DNA of 64,000 nucleotides from Variovorax atrisoli 110B. GTDB lineage: Bacteria > Pseudomonadota > Gammaproteobacteria > Burkholderiales > Burkholderiaceae_C. Shown here in pieces: positions 27,830 through 37,876 of the stretch; position 1 is the stretch's first letter, and each line of letters begins with the position of its first letter. A program made the translations under genes and the position numbers. The notes under the pieces were generated by a model, which was not told the origin of the DNA, did no database searches, and worked only from the letters and a program-made list of their open reading frames with translations. The stretch lies in contig NZ_KB907458.1 in NCBI RefSeq assembly GCF_000382045.1, positions 124,001 to 188,000 on the forward strand, read 5' to 3'.

Positions 27830-28822
27830 TCAGGCACGTCGCTCAAGCAACTGAGCCGCTAATTGTAGCAAACCTGAAGCGTGCAAATTCGACGGAAAGT
27901 TTTTTAATGCATGAATCGCACGCTGCGCCTCTGCTGCAGCGGCGGCGCGCGATGCATCCAGTGCGCCGGTTTCCTGGACGATCTCGATGACCTTGCCCAA
28001 CTGGGTGGTGTCCCCGGCCTCGATGGCGGCGCGCACGAGTTCGCTCTGGGCGGAGGTGCCTCGCTGCATTGCGAAGATGAGCGGCAGCGTCGTCTTGCCT
28101 TCACGCAGGTCGTCGCCGACGTTCTTGCCGGTTTCGCTGGCATCGCCCGTGTAGTCGAGGACGTCGTCGATCACCTGAAAGGCGGTGCCCAGTGCCTGCC
28201 CGTAAGTGGCGCAGGCTTCTTCCAGTTCGGGCGATGCGTCGGCCAGCACGGCTGCAAGGCGGGTGCTGGCCTCGAAGAGCTTCGCGGTCTTCGAGCGGAT
28301 CACGCGCAGGTAGGCCGCTTCGTCCAGCGAGGCGTCGTGCATGTTCATCAGCTGAAGCACCTCGCCCTCGGCGATGATGTTCGTGGCCTCGGCCAGGATC
28401 TGCATCACGCGCATGTTGTTTGCGTCCAACATCATCTGGAACGCGCGCGAATAGAGGAAGTCGCCGACCAGCACGCTGGCCGGGTTGCCGAACGACTCGT
28501 TGGCCGTCGCCCGGCCGCGCCGCAGGGTGGATTCGTCTACGACGTCGTCGTGCAGCAGCGTGGCGGTGTGGATGAACTCCACCACGGCCGCCAGGTTGAA
28601 GCGCTGCTCGCCGGCATATCCCAGTGCCCCCGACATCAGAAGCAGCAGTGCCGGCCGCAGGCGTTTGCCGCCTGCGGAGATGATGTATCTGGAAACCTGG
28701 CTGACCAGTGGCACGCCCGTGTCGAGGCGACGAGCGATCACGCGGTCGACTTCGACCATGTCGCCGGCAATCAGGTCCAGCACGGTGGCGGTGGGGGAGG
28801 TGTCGGCGGCGGGAACTGGCAA
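27830..28822 (-). CDS. ispB: Octaprenyl (polyprenyl) diphosphate synthase IspB
   Basis: The 330-residue trans-prenyltransferase has the first aspartate-rich motif in LLHDDVVDESTLRRG (about 90-104) and the second in FQVIDDVLDYTG (about 216-227), plus the GGKRLRP start of the fold. It makes the long side chain for ubiquinone, matching the ubiE, ubiJ and ubiB genes at the other end of the window. The start appears to be a TTG at 28822. No ATG or GTG lies in frame shortly upstream, and the first internal ATG (MVEVDRVI) would remove conserved residues. It is divergent from rplU. Confidence 0.93.
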   Translation of the reverse strand: MPVPAADTSPTATVLDLIAGDMVEVDRVIARRLDTGVPLVSQVSRYIISAGGKRLRPALLLLMSGALGYAGEQRFNLAAVVEFIHTATLLHDDVVDESTLRRGRATANESFGNPASVLVGDFLYSRAFQMMLDANNMRVMQILAEATNIIAEGEVLQLMNMHDASLDEAAYLRVIRSKTAKLFEASTRLAAVLADASPELEEACATYGQALGTAFQVIDDVLDYTGDASETGKNVGDDLREGKTTLPLIFAMQRGTSAQSELVRAAIEAGDTTQLGKVIEIVQETGALDASRAAAAAEAQRAIHALKNFPSNLHASGLLQLAAQLLERRA

Positions 28823-28939
28823 AGCGAAGGCGCGGGGCGCTGCTGAGTGTTGGTGGTGGGCGGCCCAGGCGGGGCAAGGCCGGAAGGCGCAAATTATAGG
28901 GAGCCGAAGAGGCTTGCCAGCGGGGCCTGCGCCCGGGAG

Positions 28940-28968
28940 TGGCTAGCAGGCGCGAACCGCGCTATAAT
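28940..28968 (+). promoter_or_regulatory. Sigma-70-type promoter of rplU-rpmA-obgE
   Basis: A perfect TATAAT -10 box (28963-28968) lies 17 bases after TGGCTA (28940-28945), a weak -35 match. It is 49 bases upstream of the rplU ATG, which has AAGAGG (29007-29012) as ribosome binding site. Confidence 0.6.
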
Positions 28969-29017
28969 CTTGGGCTCTGCGGAATTCGCCGCGGAGACTC
29001 ATTTCTAAGAGGTTTAC

Positions 29018-29329
29018 ATGTACGCGGTCATAAAAACCGGTGGCAAGCAGTATCGCGTTGCTTCCGGCGAGAAAATCAAAGTAGAACAGATTGCTGCGGA
29101 CGTAGGCCAGGAAATCGTGATCGACCAGGTTCTGGCCGTCGGCAACGGCGCTGAAATCAAGGTTGGCACGCCCCTGGTGTCCGGTGCAACGGTGACGGTC
29201 ACGGTGCTGTCGCACGGCAAGCACGACAAGGTTCGCATCTTCAAGATGCGCCGTCGCAAGCACTATCAGAAACGTCAAGGCCATCGCCAGCAGTTCACCG
29301 AGCTGCAAATCGGCGCGATCGCCGCTTAA
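29018..29329 (+). CDS. rplU: 50S ribosomal protein L21
   Basis: The 103-residue protein matches L21 throughout: it begins MYAVIKTGGKQYRVASGEKI and contains the KMRRRKHYQKRQGHRQ basic block that contacts 23S rRNA. It is the first gene of the conserved rplU-rpmA-obgE set, 21 bases ahead of rpmA. A promoter with a consensus -10 lies upstream. Confidence 0.98.
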   Translation: MYAVIKTGGKQYRVASGEKIKVEQIAADVGQEIVIDQVLAVGNGAEIKVGTPLVSGATVTVTVLSHGKHDKVRIFKMRRRKHYQKRQGHRQQFTELQIGAIAA

Positions 29330-29350
29330 CACGGCACAGGAGCAGATTCC

Positions 29351-29611
29351 ATGGCACAGAAAAAAGGCGGCGGCTCAACGCGAAACGGGCGCGATTCCAA
29401 GCCCAAGATGCTCGGCGTGAAGGCTTTCGGCGGCGAACTGATCAGCGCAGGCTCGATCATCGTGCGTCAGCGTGGCACTCAGTTCCACCCCGGCGTGAAC
29501 GTCGGCGTGGGCAAGGACCACACGCTGTTCGCCCTGGTCGACGGCCACGTGTCGTTTGCTACCAAGGGTGCGCTGAACAAGCACACGGTCAACGTGACTC
29601 CCGCGGCTTAA
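29351..29611 (+). CDS. rpmA: 50S ribosomal protein L27
   Basis: The 86-residue protein begins MAQKKGGGSTRNGRDSKPKM, the L27 N-terminus that reaches toward the peptidyl-transferase centre, and continues with GSIIVRQRGTQFHPG. There is no cleavable N-terminal extension of the Firmicutes type. It lies between rplU and obgE; a hairpin follows its stop. Confidence 0.98.
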   Translation: MAQKKGGGSTRNGRDSKPKMLGVKAFGGELISAGSIIVRQRGTQFHPGVNVGVGKDHTLFALVDGHVSFATKGALNKHTVNVTPAA

Positions 29612-29636
29612 GCCCCGAGTCAGACCGACCATCCCG

Positions 29637-29664
29637 AGGCCCCGCATTGCCGGGGCTTCTTCAT
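29637..29664 (+). terminator. Hairpin after rpmA
   Basis: GCCCCG (29639-29644) and CGGGGC (29651-29656) enclose the loop CATTGC, followed by TTCTTCATTTG. It is a weak intrinsic terminator or attenuator in the 71-base gap before obgE, and could lower obgE expression relative to the ribosomal proteins. Confidence 0.6.
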
Positions 29665-29682
29665 TTGTAAACTAGGTTTCCC

Positions 29683-30759
29683 ATGAAGTTCGTCGACGAA
29701 GCCTTCATCGACGTCGCCGCTGGCGACGGCGGGAACGGCTGCGTGTCGTTCCGTCATGAGAAGTACAAGGAATTCGGCGGCCCCAACGGTGGCGACGGTG
29801 GCCGTGGCGGTCACGTGTTCGCGGTGGCCGATTCCAACCTCAACACCCTGGTCGATTTTCGCTATTCGCGCCGCCACGAGGCCAAGCGCGGCGAGCATGG
29901 CATGGGCTCCGACATGTTCGGAGCCGCCGGCGACGACATCACGCTGAAGATGCCGGTCGGAACGATCATTTCCGACGCGGAAACCGGCGAAGTGCTGTTC
30001 GAGCTGCTGAAGGAGGGCGAGGTCATCACCATCGCCAAGGGCGGCGACGGCGGCTTCGGCAACATGCGCTTCAAGAGCGCGATCAACCGCGCCCCGCGCC
30101 AGAAGACTCCGGGCTGGCCCGGCGAGAAGCGCAGCCTCAAGCTCGAACTCAAGGTGCTTGCCGATGTGGGTCTGCTCGGCATGCCGAATGCCGGCAAGTC
30201 GACGCTGATCAGCGCCATTTCGAACGCCCGTCCGCGCATCGCGGACTACCCCTTCACCACGCTGCACCCGAACCTGGGTGTCGTGCGCGTCGGCCCCGAG
30301 CAGAGCTTCGTCGTGGCGGACCTGCCCGGCCTGATCGAGGGCGCATCCGAAGGCGCCGGCCTCGGCCATCTGTTCCTGCGGCACCTGCAGCGCACGCGCC
30401 TGCTGCTGCACGTCGTCGACATGGCGCCCTTCGACGACAGCGTCGATCCGGTGGCGCAGGCCAAGGCCATCGTGGGCGAACTGAAGAAATACGACGCCGA
30501 TCTCTACGAGAAGCCCCGCTGGCTCGTGCTGAACAAGCTCGACATGGTGCCCGCCGACGAGCGCGCGGCGCGCATTAAGGACTTCGTGAAGCGCCTGCGC
30601 TTCAAGGGCCCGGTGTTCGAGATCTCGGCGCTCACGCGCGAGGGCTGCGAGCATCTGGTGCAGGCCATCTACCAGCAGGTCAAGGCAGAGCAGGTGGCGG
30701 AGCACCAGACGGTCGAGGTCGACCCGCGTTTCGCGCCCCTGCCTCCCGAAGGCTCCTGA
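29683..30759 (+). CDS. obgE: Obg GTPase (ObgE/CgtA)
   Basis: The 358-residue protein has the glycine-rich Obg domain at the N-terminus (about 1-158; GGNGCVSFRHEK, GGDGGRGGHV) and a GTPase domain with G1 GMPNAGKSTL (about 166-175), the G3 region VADLPGLIEGA and the G4 motif LNKLD. It associates with the 50S subunit and links ribosome assembly to cell state. Its place after rplU-rpmA is conserved. It ends 89 bases before proB. Confidence 0.97.
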   Translation: MKFVDEAFIDVAAGDGGNGCVSFRHEKYKEFGGPNGGDGGRGGHVFAVADSNLNTLVDFRYSRRHEAKRGEHGMGSDMFGAAGDDITLKMPVGTIISDAETGEVLFELLKEGEVITIAKGGDGGFGNMRFKSAINRAPRQKTPGWPGEKRSLKLELKVLADVGLLGMPNAGKSTLISAISNARPRIADYPFTTLHPNLGVVRVGPEQSFVVADLPGLIEGASEGAGLGHLFLRHLQRTRLLLHVVDMAPFDDSVDPVAQAKAIVGELKKYDADLYEKPRWLVLNKLDMVPADERAARIKDFVKRLRFKGPVFEISALTREGCEHLVQAIYQQVKAEQVAEHQTVEVDPRFAPLPPEGS

Positions 30760-30848
30760 GCGGCATCCGCCGCAGCATCGACGGCCGGTCCTGCCGGCCG
30801 CAACACAGCCAACCCAGCAGCATCCAAAGACCTCCACTCCCTCCCAAG

Positions 30849-31988
30849 ATGACCTCGAACTCCGGATCCACTGCCTTGCGGGATGCCCGCCGTATCGTCG
30901 TCAAGGTGGGCTCCAGCCTCGTGACCAACGAGGGGCGCGGTCTCGACGAGGCCGCCATCGGCGAGTGGTGCCGGCAGCTGGCCGCGCTGGTGCGCGATGG
31001 GCGCGAGGTGGTGATGGTGTCGAGCGGCGCCATTGCCGAAGGCATGAAGCGCCTCGGCTGGCGCACCCGGCCGCATGAAATCAACGAGCTCCAGGCCGCG
31101 GCCGCGGTCGGCCAGATGGGCCTGGCCCAGATGTACGAGACCAAGCTGCGCGAGAACGAGATCGGCAGCGCCCAGGTGCTGTTGACGCACGCCGACCTGG
31201 CGGATCGCGAACGCTATCTCAACGCCCGCTCGACATTGGTCACGCTGCTCAAGCTGGGCGTGGTGCCGGTCATCAACGAGAACGACACGGTCGTCAACGA
31301 CGAGATCAAGTTCGGGGACAACGACACGCTCGGCGCCCTCGTGGCCAACCTGGTCGAAGCCGATGCGCTGGTCATCCTGACCGACCAGAAGGGCCTGTAC
31401 ACGGCCGATCCGCGCAAGGACCCGGACGCGAAGTTCGTGCACGAGGCCGCCGCCGGCGACCCGGCGCTCGAGGCGATGGCCGGGGGCGCGGGCTCCAGCA
31501 TCGGCAAGGGCGGCATGATCACCAAGATCCTCGCGGCCAAGCGCGCGGCAGGCTCGGGCGCCTCCACGGTCATCGCCTGGGGCCGCGAAGCCGACGCACT
31601 GCTGCGACTGGCGAAGGGCGAATCCATCGGTACGCTGCTGGTGGCGCAGACCGCCAAGCACCAGGCCCGCAAGCGCTGGATGGCCGACCATCTGCAGCTG
31701 CGCGGCTCCGTCGTGGTCGATGCGGGCGCAGCCGCCAAAGTGCGCGCCGAGGGCAAGAGCCTGCTGCCGATCGGCATGACCGGCGTCTCGGGCGAGTTCT
31801 CGCGCGGCGACGTGATCGCGGTGCGCGACGCCGACGGCGTCGAGCTGGCCCGGGGTCTTGCCAACTACTCGAGCGTGGAAGCGCGGCTGCTGTGCCGCAA
31901 GCCTTCGTCCGAATTCGAGCGCCTTCTGGGCTATGTGGCGGAGCCGGAGATGGTCCACCGCGACAACATGGTGCTGATGCCGGGCTGA
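30849..31988 (+). CDS. proB: Glutamate 5-kinase ProB
   Basis: The 379-residue protein has an amino-acid kinase domain (about 10-265; VVKVGSSLVTNEG at the start, VINENDTV and GTGGM-like GKGGMITK segments) and a C-terminal PUA domain (about 285-370). It catalyses the first step of proline synthesis and is normally feedback-inhibited by proline. It follows obgE on the same strand, as often seen in betaproteobacteria, and ends at a strong palindromic terminator. Confidence 0.97.
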   Translation: MTSNSGSTALRDARRIVVKVGSSLVTNEGRGLDEAAIGEWCRQLAALVRDGREVVMVSSGAIAEGMKRLGWRTRPHEINELQAAAAVGQMGLAQMYETKLRENEIGSAQVLLTHADLADRERYLNARSTLVTLLKLGVVPVINENDTVVNDEIKFGDNDTLGALVANLVEADALVILTDQKGLYTADPRKDPDAKFVHEAAAGDPALEAMAGGAGSSIGKGGMITKILAAKRAAGSGASTVIAWGREADALLRLAKGESIGTLLVAQTAKHQARKRWMADHLQLRGSVVVDAGAAAKVRAEGKSLLPIGMTGVSGEFSRGDVIAVRDADGVELARGLANYSSVEARLLCRKPSSEFERLLGYVAEPEMVHRDNMVLMPG

Positions 31989-32000
31989 GAGGCCCCAGAA

Positions 32001-32035
32001 ACGAAAACGGGGCCCATGGGCCCCGTTTCTTCATC
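32001..32035. terminator. Bidirectional terminator between proB and the CNP1-like gene
   Basis: A perfect 24-base palindrome (32005-32028, AAACGGGGCCCA and its complement) has A-rich sequence on the left and TTTCTTCATCTTTC on the right. It sits between convergent genes and should stop transcription from both sides. Confidence 0.85.
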
Positions 32036-32050
32036 TTTCGGCGCGGACGC

Positions 32051-32647
32051 CTACTGCACTTCGCGCACCGGATTGCGGAGGTTCTGGACCATGTCGCCCA
32101 CCGACGCACGCGGCGCGTTGCCGCGGCACAGGGCCTGGTTGGCCAGCTTGCGGGTGTAGCTGGAGTTCATGTCGCTCAGGCGCTTCCACTCCGGCTTCGC
32201 CACGTCCTGCCAGGTCCCGCTGTTGTAGCGGGCGTAGCTCTTCATCTCGGCCGTGGAGCAGCGGATGCCTTCGTAGAAGGCATTGGTCGCGCCGCCGCTG
32301 CGGTTCTGGGCCACTACCACGTAGCGGACGATGCCGTCGCCGGTGATGGCGATCGTCTGCGGATCGATGCCGAACTTCAGGCTCATGTAGGGCGGCATTT
32401 CGATCGGCAGCAGGCGGCTTTCGCTGAAGGCCGGCGGGGGCGGGGTGGCCGTTTCTTCCCACTCCTTGTCCGTCTCGTATCGCTTGGGCGGGGGCGGCAG
32501 GCCTGCCTGTGCCCAGTCGGGGTTGTCGGTGTCGTGCGGACCCGAGGCGCACCCGGCGAGGATGCCGAAGCAGGCCAGCAGGAGAACGCGCTCAGCGCTG
32601 CGTCGGAAGGGGCGGGGGTGCCTTGTTGTCTTGGACAGGAGGTTCAT
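32051..32647 (-). CDS. CNP1-like family lipoprotein
   Basis: The 198-residue protein has a signal peptide ending in a lipobox, GILAGC, so Cys would be lipidated and the protein anchored in the outer or inner membrane. The rest contains the CNP1-like segment ETATPPPPAFSESRLLPIEM and a C-terminal part with Cys residues in GIRCSTAEMKSYAR and ANQALCRG. CNP1 was named from a Neisseria meningitidis protein; the function is not known. The first 56 bases of the gene lie within the 3' end of rppH in another frame, so the pair is probably co-transcribed and coupled. Confidence 0.85.
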   Translation of the reverse strand: MNLLSKTTRHPRPFRRSAERVLLLACFGILAGCASGPHDTDNPDWAQAGLPPPPKRYETDKEWEETATPPPPAFSESRLLPIEMPPYMSLKFGIDPQTIAITGDGIVRYVVVAQNRSGGATNAFYEGIRCSTAEMKSYARYNSGTWQDVAKPEWKRLSDMNSSYTRKLANQALCRGNAPRASVGDMVQNLRNPVREVQ

Positions 32648-33263
32648 TGCTCGCGGAAGGAATGTCGGGATGCGGATCGAAGCTGCCGCCGGGCGGCAGA
32701 TCGAGTCCGGGCGGCGCCCCGGCGTCCGGCGAGTGGCGCTCGAATTCTCGGGCGCGCACGTTGCTGCGCAGGAAGCGGTTGCGGAAGTCCTGCCTCGGCA
32801 GGTAGCGAGCGAGCTCGGTGAGCGCCATCTCGTAGACGCCGCGCTTGAACTCGACGACCACGTCGAGCGGCACCCAGTAGTCGTGCCAGCGCCAGGCGTC
32901 GAATTCGGGATGGTCGGTTGCACGCAGGTTGAGATCCCAGTCGTGGCCGACGAGTTGCAGCAGGTACCAGATTTGTTTCTGGCCTTTGTAGTGGCCCCGT
33001 GCGTCACGGCGAATGAACCGATCCGGCACCTCGTAGCGCAACCAGTCGCGGGTACGGGCCACGATGCGCACGTGCTCCGGGTGGAGCCCCACTTCCTCGT
33101 GCAGTTCCCGGTACATGGCCTGCTCGGGACTTTCGCCGCGGTCGATGCCGCCTTGCGGAAACTGCCAGGAGTGAGTACGTATGCGTTTGCCCCAGAAAAC
33201 CTGGTTTCTCTGGTTGAGCAGGATGATGCCGACGTTGGGCCTGAAGCCGTCCCGGTCGAGCAT
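32592..33263 (-). CDS. rppH: RNA pyrophosphohydrolase RppH
   Basis: The 223-residue Nudix protein has the box GIDRGE followed by RELHEEVGL, and the RppH landmarks RPNVGIILLNQRNQVFWGKR and SWQFPQGG. It converts 5'-triphosphate mRNA ends to monophosphate, starting RNase E decay. Compared with the E. coli protein it has an extra C-terminal tail of about 45 residues rich in Pro, and the next gene begins inside the tail's coding sequence. The ATG at 33263 is used; a TTG two codons upstream is less likely. It is divergent from proS, a conserved betaproteobacterial arrangement. Confidence 0.95.
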   Translation of the reverse strand: MLDRDGFRPNVGIILLNQRNQVFWGKRIRTHSWQFPQGGIDRGESPEQAMYRELHEEVGLHPEHVRIVARTRDWLRYEVPDRFIRRDARGHYKGQKQIWYLLQLVGHDWDLNLRATDHPEFDAWRWHDYWVPLDVVVEFKRGVYEMALTELARYLPRQDFRNRFLRSNVRAREFERHSPDAGAPPGLDLPPGGSFDPHPDIPSASNEPPVQDNKAPPPLPTQR

Positions 33264-33408
33264 AATCAAACCCCAATTTTTGAACTGAGTCGATTATGCA
33301 TGCCGGGTTGCCCTCGGCAAGCTGCCGATGCCAGGCTCTCAGGGTCTCTCCGGGGAGCAGTTCCCCACTTCCGAACCTCGAATCCAGCGAACCCTCACCG
33401 CAATCCCG

Positions 33409-35150
<1,742 letters not shown>

Positions 35151-35154
<4 letters not shown>

Positions 35155-35858
35155 GCCTGGAGGGCGGCCTCTCGCGACGCCAGTGCCTGGGCGGCGCCGT
35201 GACCGCAGGCGCCCTCACGATGCTGTCGCTGCCGCGGGCCGCCATGGCCGGCGCGCAGATCGAGGAGCCGCTGATCGACTCGGTGCGCACCGCGCTGAGT
35301 TCGGCCATCCACAACAAGGCGCCGCCGGTGCCGGAATTCGCGAACACCGAGGCCCGGCTGGCCTACCTGCGCTGGCTCGGGGAGATGAGCGGGCGCCTGT
35401 CGAGGAAGGTGGCCGATGCGCCCACGCGCATCGAGTTCCTGCAGACGGTCTGGTACGAGGCCAAGCGGTCGGGGCTCGAGGTGAGCCTGGTGCTGGGGCT
35501 GATTCAGGTCGAGAGCAACTTCCGCAAGTTCGCGGTGTCGAGTGCCGGCGCGCGCGGCTACATGCAGGTGATGCCGTTCTGGACACGCGTGATCGGCGAT
35601 GGCGACCCGGCCAAGCTCTTCCACATGCAGACCAACCTGCGCTTCGGCTGCGTCATTCTTCGCCACTACCTGGACCGGGAGAGCGGCGACCTGTTCATGA
35701 CGCTGGGGCGCTACAACGGCAGCCGCGGCAAGTCGCCGTATCCGAACGCGGTTTTCTCCAACCAGCGGCTGTGGGCGTTCAACGAGAAGGAACGCGAGAA
35801 GGAACGGCTGCAACAGCAGCAACAACAACAGCAGCAGCGCGACCGCTCGCCGGCCTGA
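35151..35858 (+). CDS. Lytic transglycosylase domain protein with C-terminal poly-Gln tract
   Basis: The 235-residue protein has an N-terminal signal with a twin-arginine-like LSRRQCLGG motif and a cleavage site near AAMAG, then an SLT domain (about 90-205). The catalytic Glu is predicted in LIQVESNF, with the supporting segments GARGYMQVMP and LGRYNGSRG. It should cut peptidoglycan with anhydro-muropeptide formation in the periplasm. The start ATGA overlaps the proS stop, an arrangement conserved in related genomes as far as I recall. The C-terminus is Lys/Glu-rich and ends with nine consecutive glutamines. Confidence 0.92.
35811..35837 (+). repeat. CAA/CAG trinucleotide repeat (poly-Gln)
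   Basis: Nine consecutive Gln codons, a mixture of CAA and CAG, near the end of the transglycosylase gene. Such trinucleotide runs vary in length by slippage while keeping frame. Confidence 0.8.
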
Positions 35859-35885
35859 GGCGTCGCCGCCTCCGCGCTCTCCTGC

Positions 35886-37196
35886 TCAGTTCGCCGGCGC
35901 CTTCGCGATGCCGGAACCCTTGGTGACCATCACCTGGTCGATGCGGTAGCTGTCGACGTCCATCACCTCGAAGGTGTAGCCGCCCCAGCTCACGTTGTCG
36001 GTCCGCTTGGGCACGCGGCGCAGCATCACCATCAGGAAGCCGGCCAGCGTCTCGTATTCCTCGGCGTGCGGCATCTCGTCGATGTGCAGCGCGCGCTGCA
36101 CATCCTGGATGGGCGTGACGCCGTCGATGAGCCATGAGTTCTCGTCGCGCTGGACGATCTGCTCCTCGTCGGGCGTGGACACCAGGTCGCCCATCACCGT
36201 GCTCATCACGTCGTTGAGCGTGATCACGCCCACCACCAGGCTGTATTCGTTCACGATGATCGCGAAGTCCTCGTGCGCCTGCTGGAACTGCTCCAGCACC
36301 TCGGTGAGCGAGAGCCGGTCGGGAATGACCAGCGCCTTGTGCAGCGGCAGCCCCTGGTCGAAGGCCAGCGGCTGGCCGCTGAGCACGCGCTGGAACATGT
36401 CCTTGGCGTCGACGTAGCCCAGAACGTGGTCGATGTCGCCGTCGCACACCGGGTATGCCGAGAAGGGCTCGGCGATGATGCGCGCGCGCAGCACCGATTC
36501 GGGGTCGTCGTGCAGGAACCAGGTGATGTTGTCGCGCACGGTCATCACGCTGCTGACCAGCCGCGTGTCGAGCTCGAACACATTGGCGATCACCTGCTGC
36601 TCGCGCGCCGCGAGCACGCCCGCCTGCGCGCCGGCCTCGGTCATCGCGAGGATGTCGGCCGATGTGATCTTGTCGTCGCGCGCCAGTGGCATGCCCAGCA
36701 GCTTGAACAGCAGGTCGGTGCAGCGCGTGAAGAACCACACCAGCGGCTTGAAGGTGGTGATCAGGAGCAGCATCGGCCCCACCATGCGCACCGCCAGCCG
36801 TTCGGGGTTGCTCATGCCCAGCCGCTTGGGGAACAGGTCGGCGAACACCAGGAACACCGCGATGATGATCACGAACGAGCACAGGAAGGCCGCGCTGGCC
36901 GATGCCTCGGGACTGAGCCACCGCTCGAAGACGACAGCGAAGTACGGGCTCAGCGAGCCTTCGCCGACCACGCCGCCGAGGATCGCCACCGCGTTCAGCC
37001 CGATCTGCACCACGGTGAAGTAGTGGCCCGGCTGCTCCTGCACGCGAAGCACCTTCTCCGCCCGGGGATCGCCCTCGTCGGCCATCTGGCGCAGGCGCAG
37101 CCGGCGCGAGGCGGCCAGCGTGATTTCGGCGAGGGAGAAGAAGGCGCTCAGCGCGATCAGCAACGCGATGATGAGCAGGCTTTGGGTGAGGGTCAT
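35886..37196 (-). CDS. CorC/HlyC-family membrane protein (DUF21-CBS-transporter-associated domain)
   Basis: The 436-residue protein has an N-terminal DUF21/CNNM membrane domain with about four helices (1-190), a pair of CBS domains (about 215-340, with ILAMTEAGAQAGVLAAREQQ between membrane and CBS parts) and a C-terminal CorC_HlyC domain (about 350-430). Related proteins act in magnesium/cobalt efflux or resistance; older names call them hemolysins, which is misleading. It converges with the transglycosylase gene and is preceded on its own strand by the cupin gene, with a repeat copy between. Confidence 0.9.
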   Translation of the reverse strand: MTLTQSLLIIALLIALSAFFSLAEITLAASRRLRLRQMADEGDPRAEKVLRVQEQPGHYFTVVQIGLNAVAILGGVVGEGSLSPYFAVVFERWLSPEASASAAFLCSFVIIIAVFLVFADLFPKRLGMSNPERLAVRMVGPMLLLITTFKPLVWFFTRCTDLLFKLLGMPLARDDKITSADILAMTEAGAQAGVLAAREQQVIANVFELDTRLVSSVMTVRDNITWFLHDDPESVLRARIIAEPFSAYPVCDGDIDHVLGYVDAKDMFQRVLSGQPLAFDQGLPLHKALVIPDRLSLTEVLEQFQQAHEDFAIIVNEYSLVVGVITLNDVMSTVMGDLVSTPDEEQIVQRDENSWLIDGVTPIQDVQRALHIDEMPHAEEYETLAGFLMVMLRRVPKRTDNVSWGGYTFEVMDVDSYRIDQVMVTKGSGIAKAPAN

Positions 37197-37247
37197 GGTG
37201 GAAGGTCGAAGATCGCCATGGTGCCATGACTGGAGAGCATTCCAGCG

Positions 37248-37332
37248 AGGCCGCGGAACCGGCTCTGCCGGGCGGCCGATGTGCCACTGGAAGCGGGAGG
37301 TGGGGCGGCGCGAAGTGCGCGCAGCCTGCAGG
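37248..37332 (-). repeat. Intercistronic structured repeat, copy 4 (cupin-CorC)
   Basis: The minus strand reads GCAGGCTGCGCGCACTTCGCG, a degenerate centre, CCGGCAGAGCCGG and TTCCGCGGCC. The central C-run/G-run hairpin is lost, so this is a decayed copy. Orientation relative to the flanking genes matches the other copies. Confidence 0.6.
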
Positions 37333-37337
37333 CAGGA

Positions 37338-37859
37338 CTATGTTCCGCCGTGCGGGTGCGTCGGGTCGATCCAGAGCACCGATTCGGGCCTTTCAACGGG
37401 CTCGATGTCGAGGTTGACCGCCACCGCCTCGCCGTCGCTGCGGCACAGCACGCATTCGAGCGTCTCGGTCGCGCTGGCGTTGATCTCCTGGTGCGGCACG
37501 TAGGGCGGCACGTAGATGAAGTCGCCCGGTCCGGCCTCTGCCGTGAATTCGAGCTTCTCGCCCCATCGCATGCGCGCTCGGCCCCGCACCACGTAGATCA
37601 CCGATTCGAGGTGCCCGTGATGATGGGCGCCGGTCTTCGCGTCGGCGTGGATGGTCACGGTGCCGGCCCAGAGCTTGCGGGCGCCCACGCGGGCGAAGTT
37701 GATGGCGGCGGCCCGGTTCATGCCGGGCGTCTGGGCGGTGTTCGTGTCGAGCTGGCCGGCCGGGATCACGCGCACGCCGTCGTGCTTCCAGGCCGGGGCG
37801 GCACTGTCGTTGCCGCTGTCTTCATGGGAATGGTCGTGATCCGCGTGATCGTGGCTCAT
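37338..37859 (-). CDS. Cupin-domain protein with His/Asp-rich N-terminus
   Basis: The 173-residue protein has a single cupin barrel (about 55-155) with metal-ligand motif 1 at HHHGHLESVIYVVRGRARMRW and motif 2 at GDFIYVPPYVPHQEIN. The first 20 residues are rich in His and Asp (MSHDHADHDHSHED), suggesting metal binding or storage. The reaction is unknown; cupins include dioxygenases, isomerases and sugar epimerases. It follows grxD after 17 bases, and a glutaredoxin of the Fe-S type next to a metal-binding cupin may reflect shared metal handling, which is inference. Confidence 0.85.
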   Translation of the reverse strand: MSHDHADHDHSHEDSGNDSAAPAWKHDGVRVIPAGQLDTNTAQTPGMNRAAAINFARVGARKLWAGTVTIHADAKTGAHHHGHLESVIYVVRGRARMRWGEKLEFTAEAGPGDFIYVPPYVPHQEINASATETLECVLCRSDGEAVAVNLDIEPVERPESVLWIDPTHPHGGT

Positions 37860-37876
37860 GACCGTTCCCTCGGGCT

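Noticed and set aside
35886..37196. CorC/HlyC-type protein considered as a hemolysin toxin
   Set aside because: The DUF21-CBS-CorC architecture is a membrane ion-transport-related family; the hemolysin name is historical.
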